From: Panopea generosa
Lineage: Eukaryota > Mollusca > Bivalvia > Adapedonta > Hiatellidae
Reading direction: 5' to 3'
Length of the DNA stretch: 64,000 nt
Assembly (NCBI GenBank): GCA_029582155.1
Contig: CM055897.1
Span: 91,208,829-91,272,828 of the forward strand
Position numbers and translations under genes: made by a program. The notes under the pieces are model-generated. The model was not told the origin of the DNA. It was given only the letters and a program-made list of their open reading frames with translations, and made no database searches. How positions within the stretch are numbered: position 1 is the first letter of the stretch; each line of letters starts with the position of its first letter. Below, piece after piece: positions 1 to 13,122 of this stretch.

Positions 1-90
1 TGTGTCAATATGGCACAGCAAGTCATCAAATAAGATTAACTTTTTATAATTTGGTAAATGAGAATTTATGTTATTGCGTTTATACTGTAG

Positions 91-270
91 ACTGTGGATC
101 TCCACCGCCTACTGGTACCCGGTCGGTTTACAGCAGCAAAACAGGGACAACATATATGAATACAGCTACGTACACATGTGATTCCGGGTACGAGCTGTCA
201 CCTGCCAGTCTCACCATTTCGTGTAAAGACACGGGTTTGTGGGAGGATGCTCCTGTATGTCAAGCTATAG
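91..270 (+). CDS. Exon: CCP/sushi domain 1
   Basis: Phase 1-1 exon of 180 nt, acceptor tgtag and donor gtaata. The domain has the four sushi cysteines at domain residues 2, 30, 45 and 57, the GY after the second cysteine and a Trp at 51 before the last one. The first base of its Asp codon comes from an upstream exon that is not in the window, so this is not the first exon of the gene. Confidence 0.9.
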
Positions 271-3200
271 GTAATATATGTGAAAACATACATTAACTGA
301 TAATAGTGGTGTCTAATTTTTAGCATAAAAATGAAAACGTTACCAGACATTAAGATGTGTAATAGGAAAGACGATATCGTAATTTATGTATTACATATAC
401 ATCAAGTATGCATAAATAGACGACATGTGTTACTGGAAATTATACTCTAAATTAAATAGAGTATGTGGTAATTGTATCTGTGTGTAACTGATCAAGATAA
501 ATACTAATCGTTAGTTTACTTCGATAATAGTGTCTTCCAGAGTAGAACCAGCACTAAGCATATGCCGATGCGGAGGATCGAACCCTAATTGTTCCAATAC
601 GGTAACCGTTTTTATCACCTCCTTTATTGAAGCTGAAAGACACGACAAACCTGTTCATCAGATGTAACAAGTAAGACGATGATTTGAGTGATTATTATCG
701 AATTTATTTTGTTGAATGGACAACATTCTATTACTAAATAGTATTGAAATACTAGAATATTAGGACAAAAAATGGTGAAAAAAAGAACAGGGTCGTAAGG
801 TATTTGTTGTATATATAATTCAAAATATCAATATTGTCATGTTTGCCACATTGTGACACCACATTACAGTTTTTGTGTTAATGATTTGATCAAATATCTG
901 ATAAGATAAGAAAGTAAAATGGTATATCTTTGTTTCAAATACACCTACCTCAACGTGCTCTGTTTTTATGTGACTAGAAAACGTATCTATACATACTGAT
1001 AACTAATAAATATGTTTCTCAAAAAGACTAGAAAGAGTATGTTTTGAAAAAGAAAAAAAAATCTGACTAAGGCAGAAAATGACATTTAAATAGAAGAGTC
1101 TGCGACCTATGGTGCGTATCTGAAATAATATCAAATGCGTCTTAAATGAACGCTTTCCTATTTCTTTATGACCTAGATGGATGAAATGTTGTTTGAGGTT
1201 ATGAAAAATACGGTCGGCGGTAAAAGATTACGGCGATCGGGCCACAAGAAACAAAATTATTTTTTTTGCCTTAATGTAAACATGCTAGCCAATAAAGAAA
1301 CTGTTGATTTAAAATTGAGGGTTGGACATACTCAATAGGGAAATTGCTACAGATTTAGTAAATACACGAGGGATGTATTGTGTATTTATAAGTCGCGCAA
1401 AATTCACGTCAAATTTTACATCAATATTTATACACGTGGATAGCTATATATTCAATACCTACACAATGGTATACACAAGTATCTGCTAAAATATCGAATT
1501 CCAGAGTTAAATATATAGGCAGTTGTTATCCAATGTTGTAAAAATGGTTGGTAAACGAGTAGAAACTTGTGAGGAAATTCGAATTTTTATCAAAGCTCGT
1601 ACTTAACTCAGTTGCTTTTCCAAACTGAAAAACTTCCTCTCTAGATATGGATCACTGCAGGTTCTTGGTTCTGCTGTAAACCAGTGCCATCGTAGTATAC
1701 CCCAAACAGCCTTACGTGATGCTTTCCGGAACTGGAACCAAAGACAATTATGTATCTTTAACCAGGGAGTGTCTTTGGGTAACCCTTGGAGGATGTTATA
1801 ACACATTGTTTTGTATATTCCGTCATATCTGTAACGCTAGCTAATGCTGTAGTATATTTCCTGCCATATTCCGTCTTCTACATGATATGTTTTCACTTGG
1901 AATATTCCACGAACTCACCCAATTCATCTTTTTCTGGAAACGAGTGTCAAATTTCATCGTAGTTTTACAGTGCTTCTATAACCATTGAGGTCATGTTGTT
2001 AATGTTTCCTTTAAGATATTCTAATCAAACTGCATGTTGCTGTTACAGATATAAAGTGGAAGATTGGTATAGGTTTGAGATTAATTGGGTCATCATCAAT
2101 GTAATTGTTTTTGAAAATGCACAAAAACGGTCAATAACTTTAGTTTCATTTAAGATATGAAATATTATGTATAGATCATAACAAAGAGTTGTGGTAAAGG
2201 TCATGGCCGCAGGTACTAACAATTAAGAACTGTTTTTGCTCCAAAACCTTAGTTTCCTTTAAGATTGTCCTCAGAAGCTTATTATATCATTTATAAACAT
2301 CACTGATTATGTTTCTGGATTGTTGCGGGCGCATATCGACTACTTGTCGCTTCATGTTTCAAATACTTTACAGTTGTTTAGAAACTTAATGAAGATTTTT
2401 CGCCGTTTTAGACTGTGGAGCTGCGCTAACCTCTGGGGCACATTCAAAGCCAGTCTCCAATACCGGTACAAAGGTTGGTGATTCAGCCGTATACACATGT
2501 GAAACGGGATATGAAAATATGGCACCTGGTGGTCTTACCATATCATGTATGGATAGCGGATGGCAGCCGACCCCCGGCTGTACGATAATTGGTAGGTATG
2601 GGTAATCCTTAAATCAGGATTTATAGAGTGATTATGTTTCTGCCTGGTCGTGATGTCTATAAAAGTGTCTATATTAAAACGATTATATATTGTTTAACAT
2701 GTCAGAAATGATATACAACTTACTATGGTACAATACAATATATACTTAATATAAAATTTACATAAAATTTAATTTCATTTTACATAGATATATTAAGAAA
2801 TACATTTATACAAAATCAACAAATTAAAAAATTAAATCAACACACAATAAAAAGAAATACCGGTTTACTAAATTATATTTAAAGACTGGAGTTTAACTGA
2901 TCGTGCTATTCTTATTGCTACATTTTATATTGAATGTTTCATTCACTAATATAAAGTATGTTTATTCATGTATACTACTTCCGCGTCCGGAACCCAATCC
3001 CAATCGACTCTTATGGCGAGGGATGTATCAACAGGACGATATTTCCTGTGAGTTACGCTCATTTTTGCCGCGCGCCACTGATACGTCGGCTGCACAAGTT
3101 GTCTTAACGACAAAAACGTGGGATACACATTATATGACGGTATTATCCACCAGATGACCCCCGGATCGTTGATTTGTTGTGAACCCACTTCTCATATACA

Positions 3201-6200
3201 TAGAAACGGCTACAAATATATATGTAACCCCAGATTTACAATTTACTCAATCTCAATATGTAATGCCATTATTACATTTATTCCTTAACATATATTAGCT
3301 CCATGGTATTATTATCAATAAGCAGTTTAAATGAATTAAATCCTTACTAGCTATCAGCTCCATGAGAGTTTTAACAATGAGTAGTAATAACATTCATTTA
3401 TTATCGTCTATCCATCCCATGCTAGCAACCATTACTTTAATCATATGCATTGCAACAGCTGCTCTCCAATCCACATAACACCATTATGTGTTATATAACA
3501 AAGACGGACCACAAGTCAGTTTGAATAGCATACAATTTGCACAACAACCGGCGTCCTTATAAAAAACCCTGACTGACCTCAATACCTCGGGTATGAAATT
3601 AAATTGTCAGATTTCTCGTCTTAAAAGAAATCACCAAATTATTTTAAATTAATGAAGTAGCACTGATTCTATAGAACTATCGCCATCAGACATTTACAGT
3701 ATTCGCCCATATAAAACATAACTTACTCATTAACACAGTAAATTCGACAGAAAGAAACATTGACTAATATCTGTCACACTTCTCCTTGTCATATCTACCT
3801 AGCGATAAGCTTAACCAAAAGCAGATTAAATTTGCGCTTTTTCTTCTTTCTACTTGTATACAAACACGACAAACTTGAACTAGATGACACTTCTACATTA
3901 GGCCACGTAAACTATATATTTTGTTACAACCACAATGAATGTCAAAATTAATAGAAACTAAACATAAAATACACTTTGACAATTTACCATTCAACCAGCA
4001 TTAACGGAAATTAAGTACATCGTCAATTCTAGTTGTTTTATTTGTAAGTGTTGTTTGCTTAAGATTGTGGCACTCCCCCGGCTGGTACAAACACAGAACC
4101 TGCTGTGACCACCGTAACAACGTTCAGCAGCACAGCACAATACACATGTAAACGAGGCTATGAAAATAAATTTGGTTCTCTTACTACCAACTGTTTGGCA
4201 ACAGGAAATTGGGACAGCGCACCAGTCTGTACATTAAAAGGTAAATTAAAAATCGGTATGTACAACAATCTAGAAATGATCAAATAGATTAACCATGTAA
4301 CCACGATGACGGAATTGATAAGTGAGGCTTCATTAGTTCATATATTTATACTGTCAATGTAATGTATGCATTTATAATAAATATGAATTTCCAGAAAGCA
4401 TCGTGTTCATTTTCGAAAACAGTTCAATAAACAAATTGTTAATATAAGACAAACTGCTGTACTTTAAGTATCAGTTCTCAGTGTTACAACGTATAGTCTA
4501 AATGGTATTGTTCGTTAAAACAAGTCAATGTATATGAGCACGTGACATGAGTTGTCACGTGGTTATTGTCAGTCAATTTGGTTTTATAAATCAGATCTAC
4601 GCGAGTTTTCACATCGAATTTCTTTTTAAATTCAAATTCAATTTGAAAAAAGGTTATGTTAAAAAATATAAAACCATTTTCTGAAAAACGACTTTTGTGA
4701 ATACAGGGATACAAGAGAGTATTTTGTATACCGTTTATGGCTTTTATTTATTTTATGTAGTACAAATGATAAATGTAACATTTAAACATATATAGTTTCA
4801 TACGTTAACATGTGTTGTTTAGTTACTATTAAGGCAGGTGAGACAACACCGGAGGCAGGTTATCACGTGTTTAGGCTGGTATTGCAGAATTATATCATGA
4901 TTTTTTTTCTGGTGGTATGGTAGCTGTTTGAATAGTACTCGTTTTGATTATTCGTCTATGGTGTACAGCACATGGTCAAATCGTTTGTCCCCCTCCCACA
5001 GGAAGTAAGGTTGCGTAGCCAGCTTTCATCGACCTGTATGTATTTCTGTATTGTATGATTTGTTTTATATAAAATTACATTTGTAAAACAACCACAAACG
5101 AGCACGCACGTGATAAAGCTCGATGAATGCGTTTATAGCAGTTATATATTTTGAAAGTTTTGTCAATACGCTAAGACGTCATACTTTTTGTATGATTGAA
5201 TTATCAAAAGAAAGGAAAGAATATGAATAGGTGATACTATGGAAAGTGTAATATTAATATTTTCAGATTGTGGGAGCGCTCCATCATTAGTTGCCAACGC
5301 CGTGCTTGTGTCCACTACTGGACACGTATATGGGGCGACCGCCACGTACAAATGTGACCCTGGTTATGAGACGACGACGCCAGGTTCTCTCCAGATTACC
5401 TGCCAGGATACAGGGAACTGGCAAACCACACCAACATGTTTAAAAAAAGGTGACAACTGTGTTAAGTTTTATACAATCGTGGCTAAAACACAGATAAAAA
5501 CACGATTGATCCAGTATGGATGTAATGAACAATTATAACTTGCATAACAATTTTCACTATTTAACAATGTATGATATTAAAAAGAGCCTAAGAATGTTTA
5601 ATATACACAAGTAGTTGTTTTAGAAGTTTTAACGAATTATTCTCAACGCTTCGAATTTAGAACAACCCATATGTTTCAAATTTTGCAAAATAGATGCATT
5701 AGTTATAGCCATTAGGTACATGCTTTAGGCAAAACATTGTTTATATGTTACATGTGTTATTATATTTGAAAAATGATGAAAAAACAACAACTTCAATTTC
5801 ATTTATGTATCCATCAGTTCTTTTTATTATTAAATATTGAATTGCCTTTTTAATGCAAGAAGATAATCGTTTGTGCAAAATAATCAAAGTGCGTATCAGT
5901 GTAACCATTGCTTAAATAACAAGTACACGTGATAATACGATAGTACGATGGCACGATAGCACTGATAAAACAGTACGATAGAGCGATGGTTATGCAACGA
6001 TTTGATGGAGCAATGACACGATTGTGATGAAACGATGCTAAGAGAGCACGATGATATATTATCGCATCTTCGTCTTTGTCATCGTGCAGCCGTGCCCGAA
6101 AAGCTCAACAGGTAACGCGTTTGACTATCAATCCAGTGGTCGTGAGTTCGAATCCCCGCCCGGCAACAGTCTCCGTGATGATTGATATACGGCATTATGT

Positions 6201-9200
6201 CTCATTATCATTCGTGTTGCACCGCTGGTTCAACTCTGAAAGTTATCAGTTACTTGCTGAGATGGGGTGTGCTCGAGTACTGGTTAACCTATCAGTATAT
6301 CCCAGGTGATTAGGTTAATTGATCGTCTATTAGTCCTTGTTGGCATGAAAATGACGCTTAATATTCAATCAATCGATCGTCATAGTGCCATTGTTCAAAC
6401 ACTACCGTACTTTCGTACCATCACCACCATGTTATTGTATGATCGTCGTCATGTGGTGGTAGCATCGCTTTCTAAAATGAACACTAGGTATGTGCTGTGT
6501 TCCATATAATCATTATAAACATTCACTTCCACCCTAAACGTCCTGGGTAAAGTAAGGTACAAAATACATCAACTATAGCATCAAAAAGTAGATTTTGATG
6601 ATATAATTTGTAGTTGAATCAAGTTTCTCCAGTGTACAAACCAATTCATTTAACACAGCACTATAACCAATTATAATATTTTCAAACCTCATCATGACAC
6701 GTTGTTAATTCATGCGCACGGGATGTTACTACAGCACGACAGCGTGATGGTGATGGTACGATATATATGACATCACTCCATCGGCCTCATGCCATGGTGT
6801 CATTGCTCAATCGATTCATTGTGTTATCACGCCTTGGTAATTGTGTAACTGCCACATTGCCATCGTTTTGTTTTCGCCATCATTTTGTAATCGCACATTT
6901 GTCACTGTGCAACTGTTACATCACCATAGTGTTATCGCTCTCATCGTGTCATTGTGTTATCGAACATTTGTCATTGTACAACTGTCACACCACCACAGTG
7001 TTATCGCTCTCATCGTGTCATTGTGTTATCGCACATTTGTCATTGTGCAACCGTTACATCACCATAGTGTTATCGCTCTCATCGTGTCATTGTGTTATCG
7101 CACATTTGTCATTGTGCAACTGTTACATCACCATAGTGTTATCGCTCTCATCGTGTCATTGTGTTATCGCACCTTTGTCATTGTACAACTGTCACATCGC
7201 CATCGTGCCACCGTTCTCATCGTGTCATTGTGTTATCGCACCTTTGTCACTGTGCAACTGTCGCATCACCATCGTGTCACCACTCTCGTCGTGTCATTGT
7301 GTTATCGCACATTTGTCATTGTGCAACTGTTACATCACCATAGTGTTATCGCTGTCATCGTATCATTGTGTTATCGCACCTTTGTCATTGTGCAACTGTC
7401 ACATCAACATAGTGTCATCGCTCCCATCGTGTCATTGTGTTATCGCGCCTTTGTCATTGTGCAACTGTCACATCACCATAGTGTTATCGCTCTCATCGTT
7501 TCATTGTGTTATCGCGCCTTTGTCATTGTGCAACTGTCACATCACCATAGTGTCACCGTTCCCATCGTGTCATTGTGTTATCGCACCTTTATCATTGTGC
7601 AACTGTCACATCAACATAGTGTCATCGCTCCCATCGTGTCATTGTGTTATCGCGGCTTTGTCATTGTGCAACTGTCACATCAACATAGTGTCATCGCTCC
7701 CATCGTGTCATTGTGTTATCTCACCTTTGTAATTGTTCAACTGTCGCATCACCATAGTGTCATCGCTCTCATCGTGTCATTGTGTTATCGCACCTTTGTA
7801 ATTGTTCAACTGTCGCATCACCATAGTGTCATCGCTCTCATCGTGTCATTCTGTTATCGCACCTTTGTCATTGTGCAACTGCCACATCACCATAGTGTCA
7901 CCGTTCTCGTCGTGTCATTGTGTTATCGCACCTTTGTCATTGTGCAACTGCCACATCACCATCGTGTCACCGCTCTCGTCGTGTCATTGTGTTATCGATC
8001 CATTGTAATTGTTCAACTGTCGCATCTCCATAGTGTCATCGCTCTCATCGTGTCAATATGTTATTGCGCCTTTGTCTTTGTGAAATTATCACATCACCAT
8101 CGTGTCACCGCGCTCATCATGTCATTGTGTTATCGCAACTTTGTTATTTTGAAACTTTCACATCACCAGTGTGTCATCGCTCTCATGATGTCATTGTGCA
8201 ACTGTCACATCACCATCGTGTCATCTCTCTCATGATGTCATTGTGTTATCGCACATTTGTCATCGTGCAACTGTCACATCACCATTGTGTCATCGCTCTC
8301 AACGTGTCATTGTGTTATCACATCTTTGTCATTGTGCAACTGTCACATCACCATTGTGTCATCGCTCTCATTGTGTCATTGTGTTATCGCACATTTGTCT
8401 TTGTGCAGCTGTCACATCATCATAGTGTCATCGCTCTCATTGTGTCATTATGTTATCGCACATTTGTCTTTGTGCAACTGTCACATCACCATTGTGTCAT
8501 CGCTCTCATCGTGTCATTGTGTTATCGCACCTTTGTCATTGTGAAACTGTCACATCACCATCGTGTCACCGCTCTCATTGTGTCATTATGTTATCGCACA
8601 TTTGTCTTTGTGCAACTGTCACATCATCATAGTGTCATTGCTGTCATCGTGCCATTGTGTTATCGCACCTTTGTCATTGTGCAATTGTCACATCACCATC
8701 GTGTCACCGCTCTCATCGTGTCATTGTGTTATCGCACCTTTGTCATTGTGCAACTGTCACATCACCATTGTGTCATCGCTCTCATCGTGTCATCGTGTTA
8801 TCGCACATTTGTCATTGTGCAACTGTCATATCACCATCGTGTTATCGCTCTCATCGCGCCATTAATATCGCGTTTTTTTTGCTGTTATGCTTTCACCATT
8901 ATATCATCGTGTGTGCTTGTTAAAAAGCGATAGGACTAACGGAACACCATGAAAAACTCTCGACGCATTGGTTAGTTTTATGAGTTTTAAAAGATATAGA
9001 TCGGCAGACATAGAGAATTAATATTTGCCCAGCCAGTGGCAGCCTTTATATTGTTCCAGGTCCTTTGGATGATTCCACTTCTGTTTTGTTATATTTGTTC
9101 ATTTGCTTTTGAGTAAGATACATTGATTGGTTTTTATGTTAACTTTTCGAGTTTATCGTGATATTTTTAGAGTGTGGTAATGCGCCAGGTGTTGGTACTG

Positions 9201-12200
9201 GATGTATTCTACAGATAAGTTCTGGGACGGACTTTGGCAGCACAGCGACGTACCAGTGTAAAACAGGATATGAACTCACAGCTGGTTCCCTAACTACAAA
9301 TTGTTTAGCTACTGGACACTGGGATAGTATACCATCGTGCACGTTGAAAGGTAACATTCTTAACATATCTTACAGTAAACACTGCAATATTTGCTGATAA
9401 GTGTCAGTGTAGGACAGGTTCAGTTGTGAATAAGTTGCTAAGTTTTATTTATATACGTAGTTTACAATGACTATTAACATGACTGTGTTAAATTTATATT
9501 TCATCATTAGGCTAAGGGTATATATTCGTTTTACTTTAAATTGCACATATATGCACATAATTAATGATGTATTTTAACATAACTGGCATACATACTATAG
9601 ATATGAATATATCAAAGTCTATTTCGACATTTTTCTGTACAGCGTAGTTCAAAATATTGATTCCAGACTTTTAATCTTTCGTTATTTGAAATATAAACAA
9701 TTACTAAATGTGCTATATATAAAGTAATATTGACATTAAAGTCGTCCCAGTCGGACCACACTGTGGTAACATACCTGCTGCTAGCTTACACTCGACACTG
9801 GTGTCCAGCACTGGTACAGATGTTGGTACCGGGACTGCCAAATATGTTTGTGACACCGGATACCAAACAACTGATTCAGCTACGATCTCGTGTAAACCTG
9901 CTGGCAGCACGGGGAAATGGGACACGCCTCCGACCTGTACACCTAAAGGTTGGTTTTAACAATCCGATATAAAATGCTATGCATTGCAAACGCAATACTA
10001 ATTATAACATGCGACATAATATGTTATGTAACCTATTCATGTTGCATATCTATAGTGTTAAGTTGTTAAATATATCTAACAATTTCATAGCCAAGATCGC
10101 AAGACTATAGTAGTGTAGTTAATAGAGTGCTGGCCGCTCAAACCAGAGGTATATGCAATTAACTTGTTGATGTTTGTATTCAAGTTGTACTGTCAATAAA
10201 TAATCATATATCTCATATGTGTATGCTTATAACCTGGAAAGTATATTGGCTTAATGAAATAATTTCTGTTTCAGTGCACCTTAACCCTTTACTCCATAGA
10301 TACGCGTTTTCCCGCACCAATCACAGAAGGTCATTGAAAACAGTGCAGGAATAGTTCAGATTGCTCGTAACGAGCAATCTGAATACTTCCTGCACTTTTT
10401 TCCACTCTGTAAGTTAATATAAACATAATTCACCCATTGCTGATACATGGTGAATTAATGCTTTCAATATAAGAGGTGTCTAAAGGTGTCTATATGAAGT
10501 AAAGGGTTAAAATCGAAATTCTATCCTTCATTAATCGCTTTTCAACTCCATTCTGTGATACCAAATATATGAATCGGGAGCATGATAATAAGAACGTGAT
10601 GTCGAGGAGAACAGTTATCATTATTTACAAAGTCAAAAGTCAAACTTTTATTAGCATAAACATATACATGTTCATCGCCATATGTATGGCTATAATGATA
10701 GTACACTACTGTTGTTATGATCTTATGGTTGTTTTGTTGTCATCTTGTATTAAGTCGTTCCGACAATTGATTTTGTAAGCATATCTATTCTCAAGCTGAG
10801 CTGGTTTTCATGTCGTCCGTTAGTAAACCTTTAGATTGTGTGTACTTGAATTTGTCATGCGTTCCTCACAAAACTTATGCAGAAGTTATGTAACCATAAT
10901 ATTTCAGACGAGTTCTTGAACTTGTCAATAAAGTGAGAGCTATGGACATTAAATGTTAAAATTGCCTATTCTCTCCTCAAAAACATATAAAAATAAAGAC
11001 GCGTGTTGTTTTTATTCTGCTTTCCTCGGCTGTGTCTTTTAAATGCTTTGTCTTTTTTAATGGCTATAGCTTTTGTTTCCCTTGAATATAGCAAATAACT
11101 CAGTATATTACCATTTTAACTTCTCAATGCTTTTTGCAGTTAACAAAAAAGTCACAAACCCATTGTCTTAATTTCTATTCAACATTTTAAATAATTAAGA
11201 AAAAATTATTGTTGTCATAAATGACCCAATATCTAATGTTTTTAAATGAAATAAGATGTATTGTACAGTTTCTCATAAGAACCATTTATACATGTTGCAG
11301 ATTGCGGATCGTCAACGTTATCAGGTTCATATTTAGTTGTTACCTCGAGCTCTGGTTCGACAACATACGGAAGTACGGTTACATACGCCTGTGACCAAGG
11401 GTATTTACTAGCGGGGCCACAGACAGTCACGTGTAAGGTGGATGGCACCTGGGAAACACTGCCGACATGCACCATCAAAGGTAATAGTCATACCAAGAAA
11501 ATAAATCACTATACAGTCTAATACTTGTATTTAACTGAGTTATACTCCAATAACTGCAGGCATATTGGCAAACTTCTCCACCATAATACTCGTCATTATG
11601 AGCATCAATATTACAATCATTCTCATACCGACTATCGTGTTCGTCGATGTCATTGTAACCGCAAGATTATTACCATAAAGTATAAGGAGGCTAAGTTGCC
11701 ATGCAAAACAGTTCGATGCTAATGATTATATAGAACAGTCTAGTTGTATCTAAATAAAGCATCGATGACAATTATATAATTTTGTTAACAAAATACTAAA
11801 TCTAGATATTTGAAAATTGTTTTAAATATATCTTTTGATATCAGGATGAATAATTGATAATTAATGTTTCTGTTTAGATTGAGGTGACTGACCCATCATC
11901 GACGTGTTTACATTCTCGATACTTGTCAAAACTGAATTGCATTTATATATAGCATCGATGTCAGTTATATAATTTGGTTAACAAAATGTTATGAAATCAT
12001 TTTTTAGATATCTCTTTTGATATCGTACTTTAATTTTTCTGTTTAGATTGTGGCGAACCACCAGCGACGGGTTTACACTCTCTCTACTCGTCCAAAAATG
12101 GAACAAAGTACATGGACGAGGCCAAGTATGTTTGCGATACTGGCTATGAACTAACGACGGGGTCTCTGTCTATATCGTGTCTAGATATCGGCGTGTGGAC

Positions 12201-12913
12201 CACAGCCCCTACATGCACCATTAAAGGTGCAGCCTTGGTTATTTAAATCAATAAATTCAAGAGTTTTTAATTATATTGGAAATGTTTTATGTAAAACATG
12301 TCTAAATAAATTTTAATTAGTTTTGTAGTTACAACCTGAATTTTATTGGAATACTATACTTTTGCCTGTCAATAAAATACATTTGCCAAATTTGTACACA
12401 TAATAACAAATACGAATATCATGTTACTTAGATGTCCAAGACGCTTAGATTTACGTTGTAAAGATATTCCACAAGCGATATGGCTTACGTCGCATACATA
12501 TGTGAACATCGTGTTATGCTTGATGATATTGCTTAGTTTCTATAGCTGATTTAACTAATTCTGGTGTCATTGTTATAGGGAATACCCTGCTGTTTATCCG
12601 ACCTGGTAGTCTAAAATGTTTCAGGTTAGGTAGAGAAAAAATAAGTACGAGCATTAACAAGTCATTATTTCATAAAATTATGGAAAACTTGTTTTTATAT
12701 GGTCAATATACTGATTTTCTCAAGGCTATGTATATTTCTACATAATTATATTAAACATTGAACTGTTTAAAATAATTTGTTTTTTATTAAATACATTCTG
12801 AGATAGCATTCACTTATTGTATAAGATATTTTCATATACTTATTTATTATATATTTATTTATTCATTGTTTGATTGATTGGTTTTATTTTTTTTATTTCA
12901 TAGAAGGATCTAT

Positions 12914-12980
<67 letters not shown>

Positions 12981-13001
12981 TAAGTATTAATTTATTTATA
13001 T

Positions 13002-13056
<55 letters not shown>

Positions 13057-13067
13057 TATTAATGTTT

Positions 13068-13122
<55 letters not shown>

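Larger units (their letters stand above)
9949..11300 (+). other. Intron 6
   Basis: Holds a SINE-like fragment near 10100-10150 and a 230-bp MITE at 10281-10510, both listed separately. The rest is AT-rich without further features. Confidence 0.6.

Noticed and set aside
1603-1806. Possible coding block in intron 1
   Set aside because: Open on both strands with a LRDAFRNWNQRQ-like stretch, but too little to identify a family; may be an old transposon piece.
2903-3188. GC-richer block open on both strands in intron 2
   Set aside because: No motif, no exon borders; could be a transposon remnant, but I cannot support a call.
6086-6170. Functional tRNA gene
   Set aside because: A and B boxes are present, but no consistent cloverleaf arms; the shared SINE tail explains it better.
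6767-8933. Open frames of up to 464 codons
   Set aside because: They translate the 69-bp minisatellite in several frames at once, have no domain, and lie in an intron.
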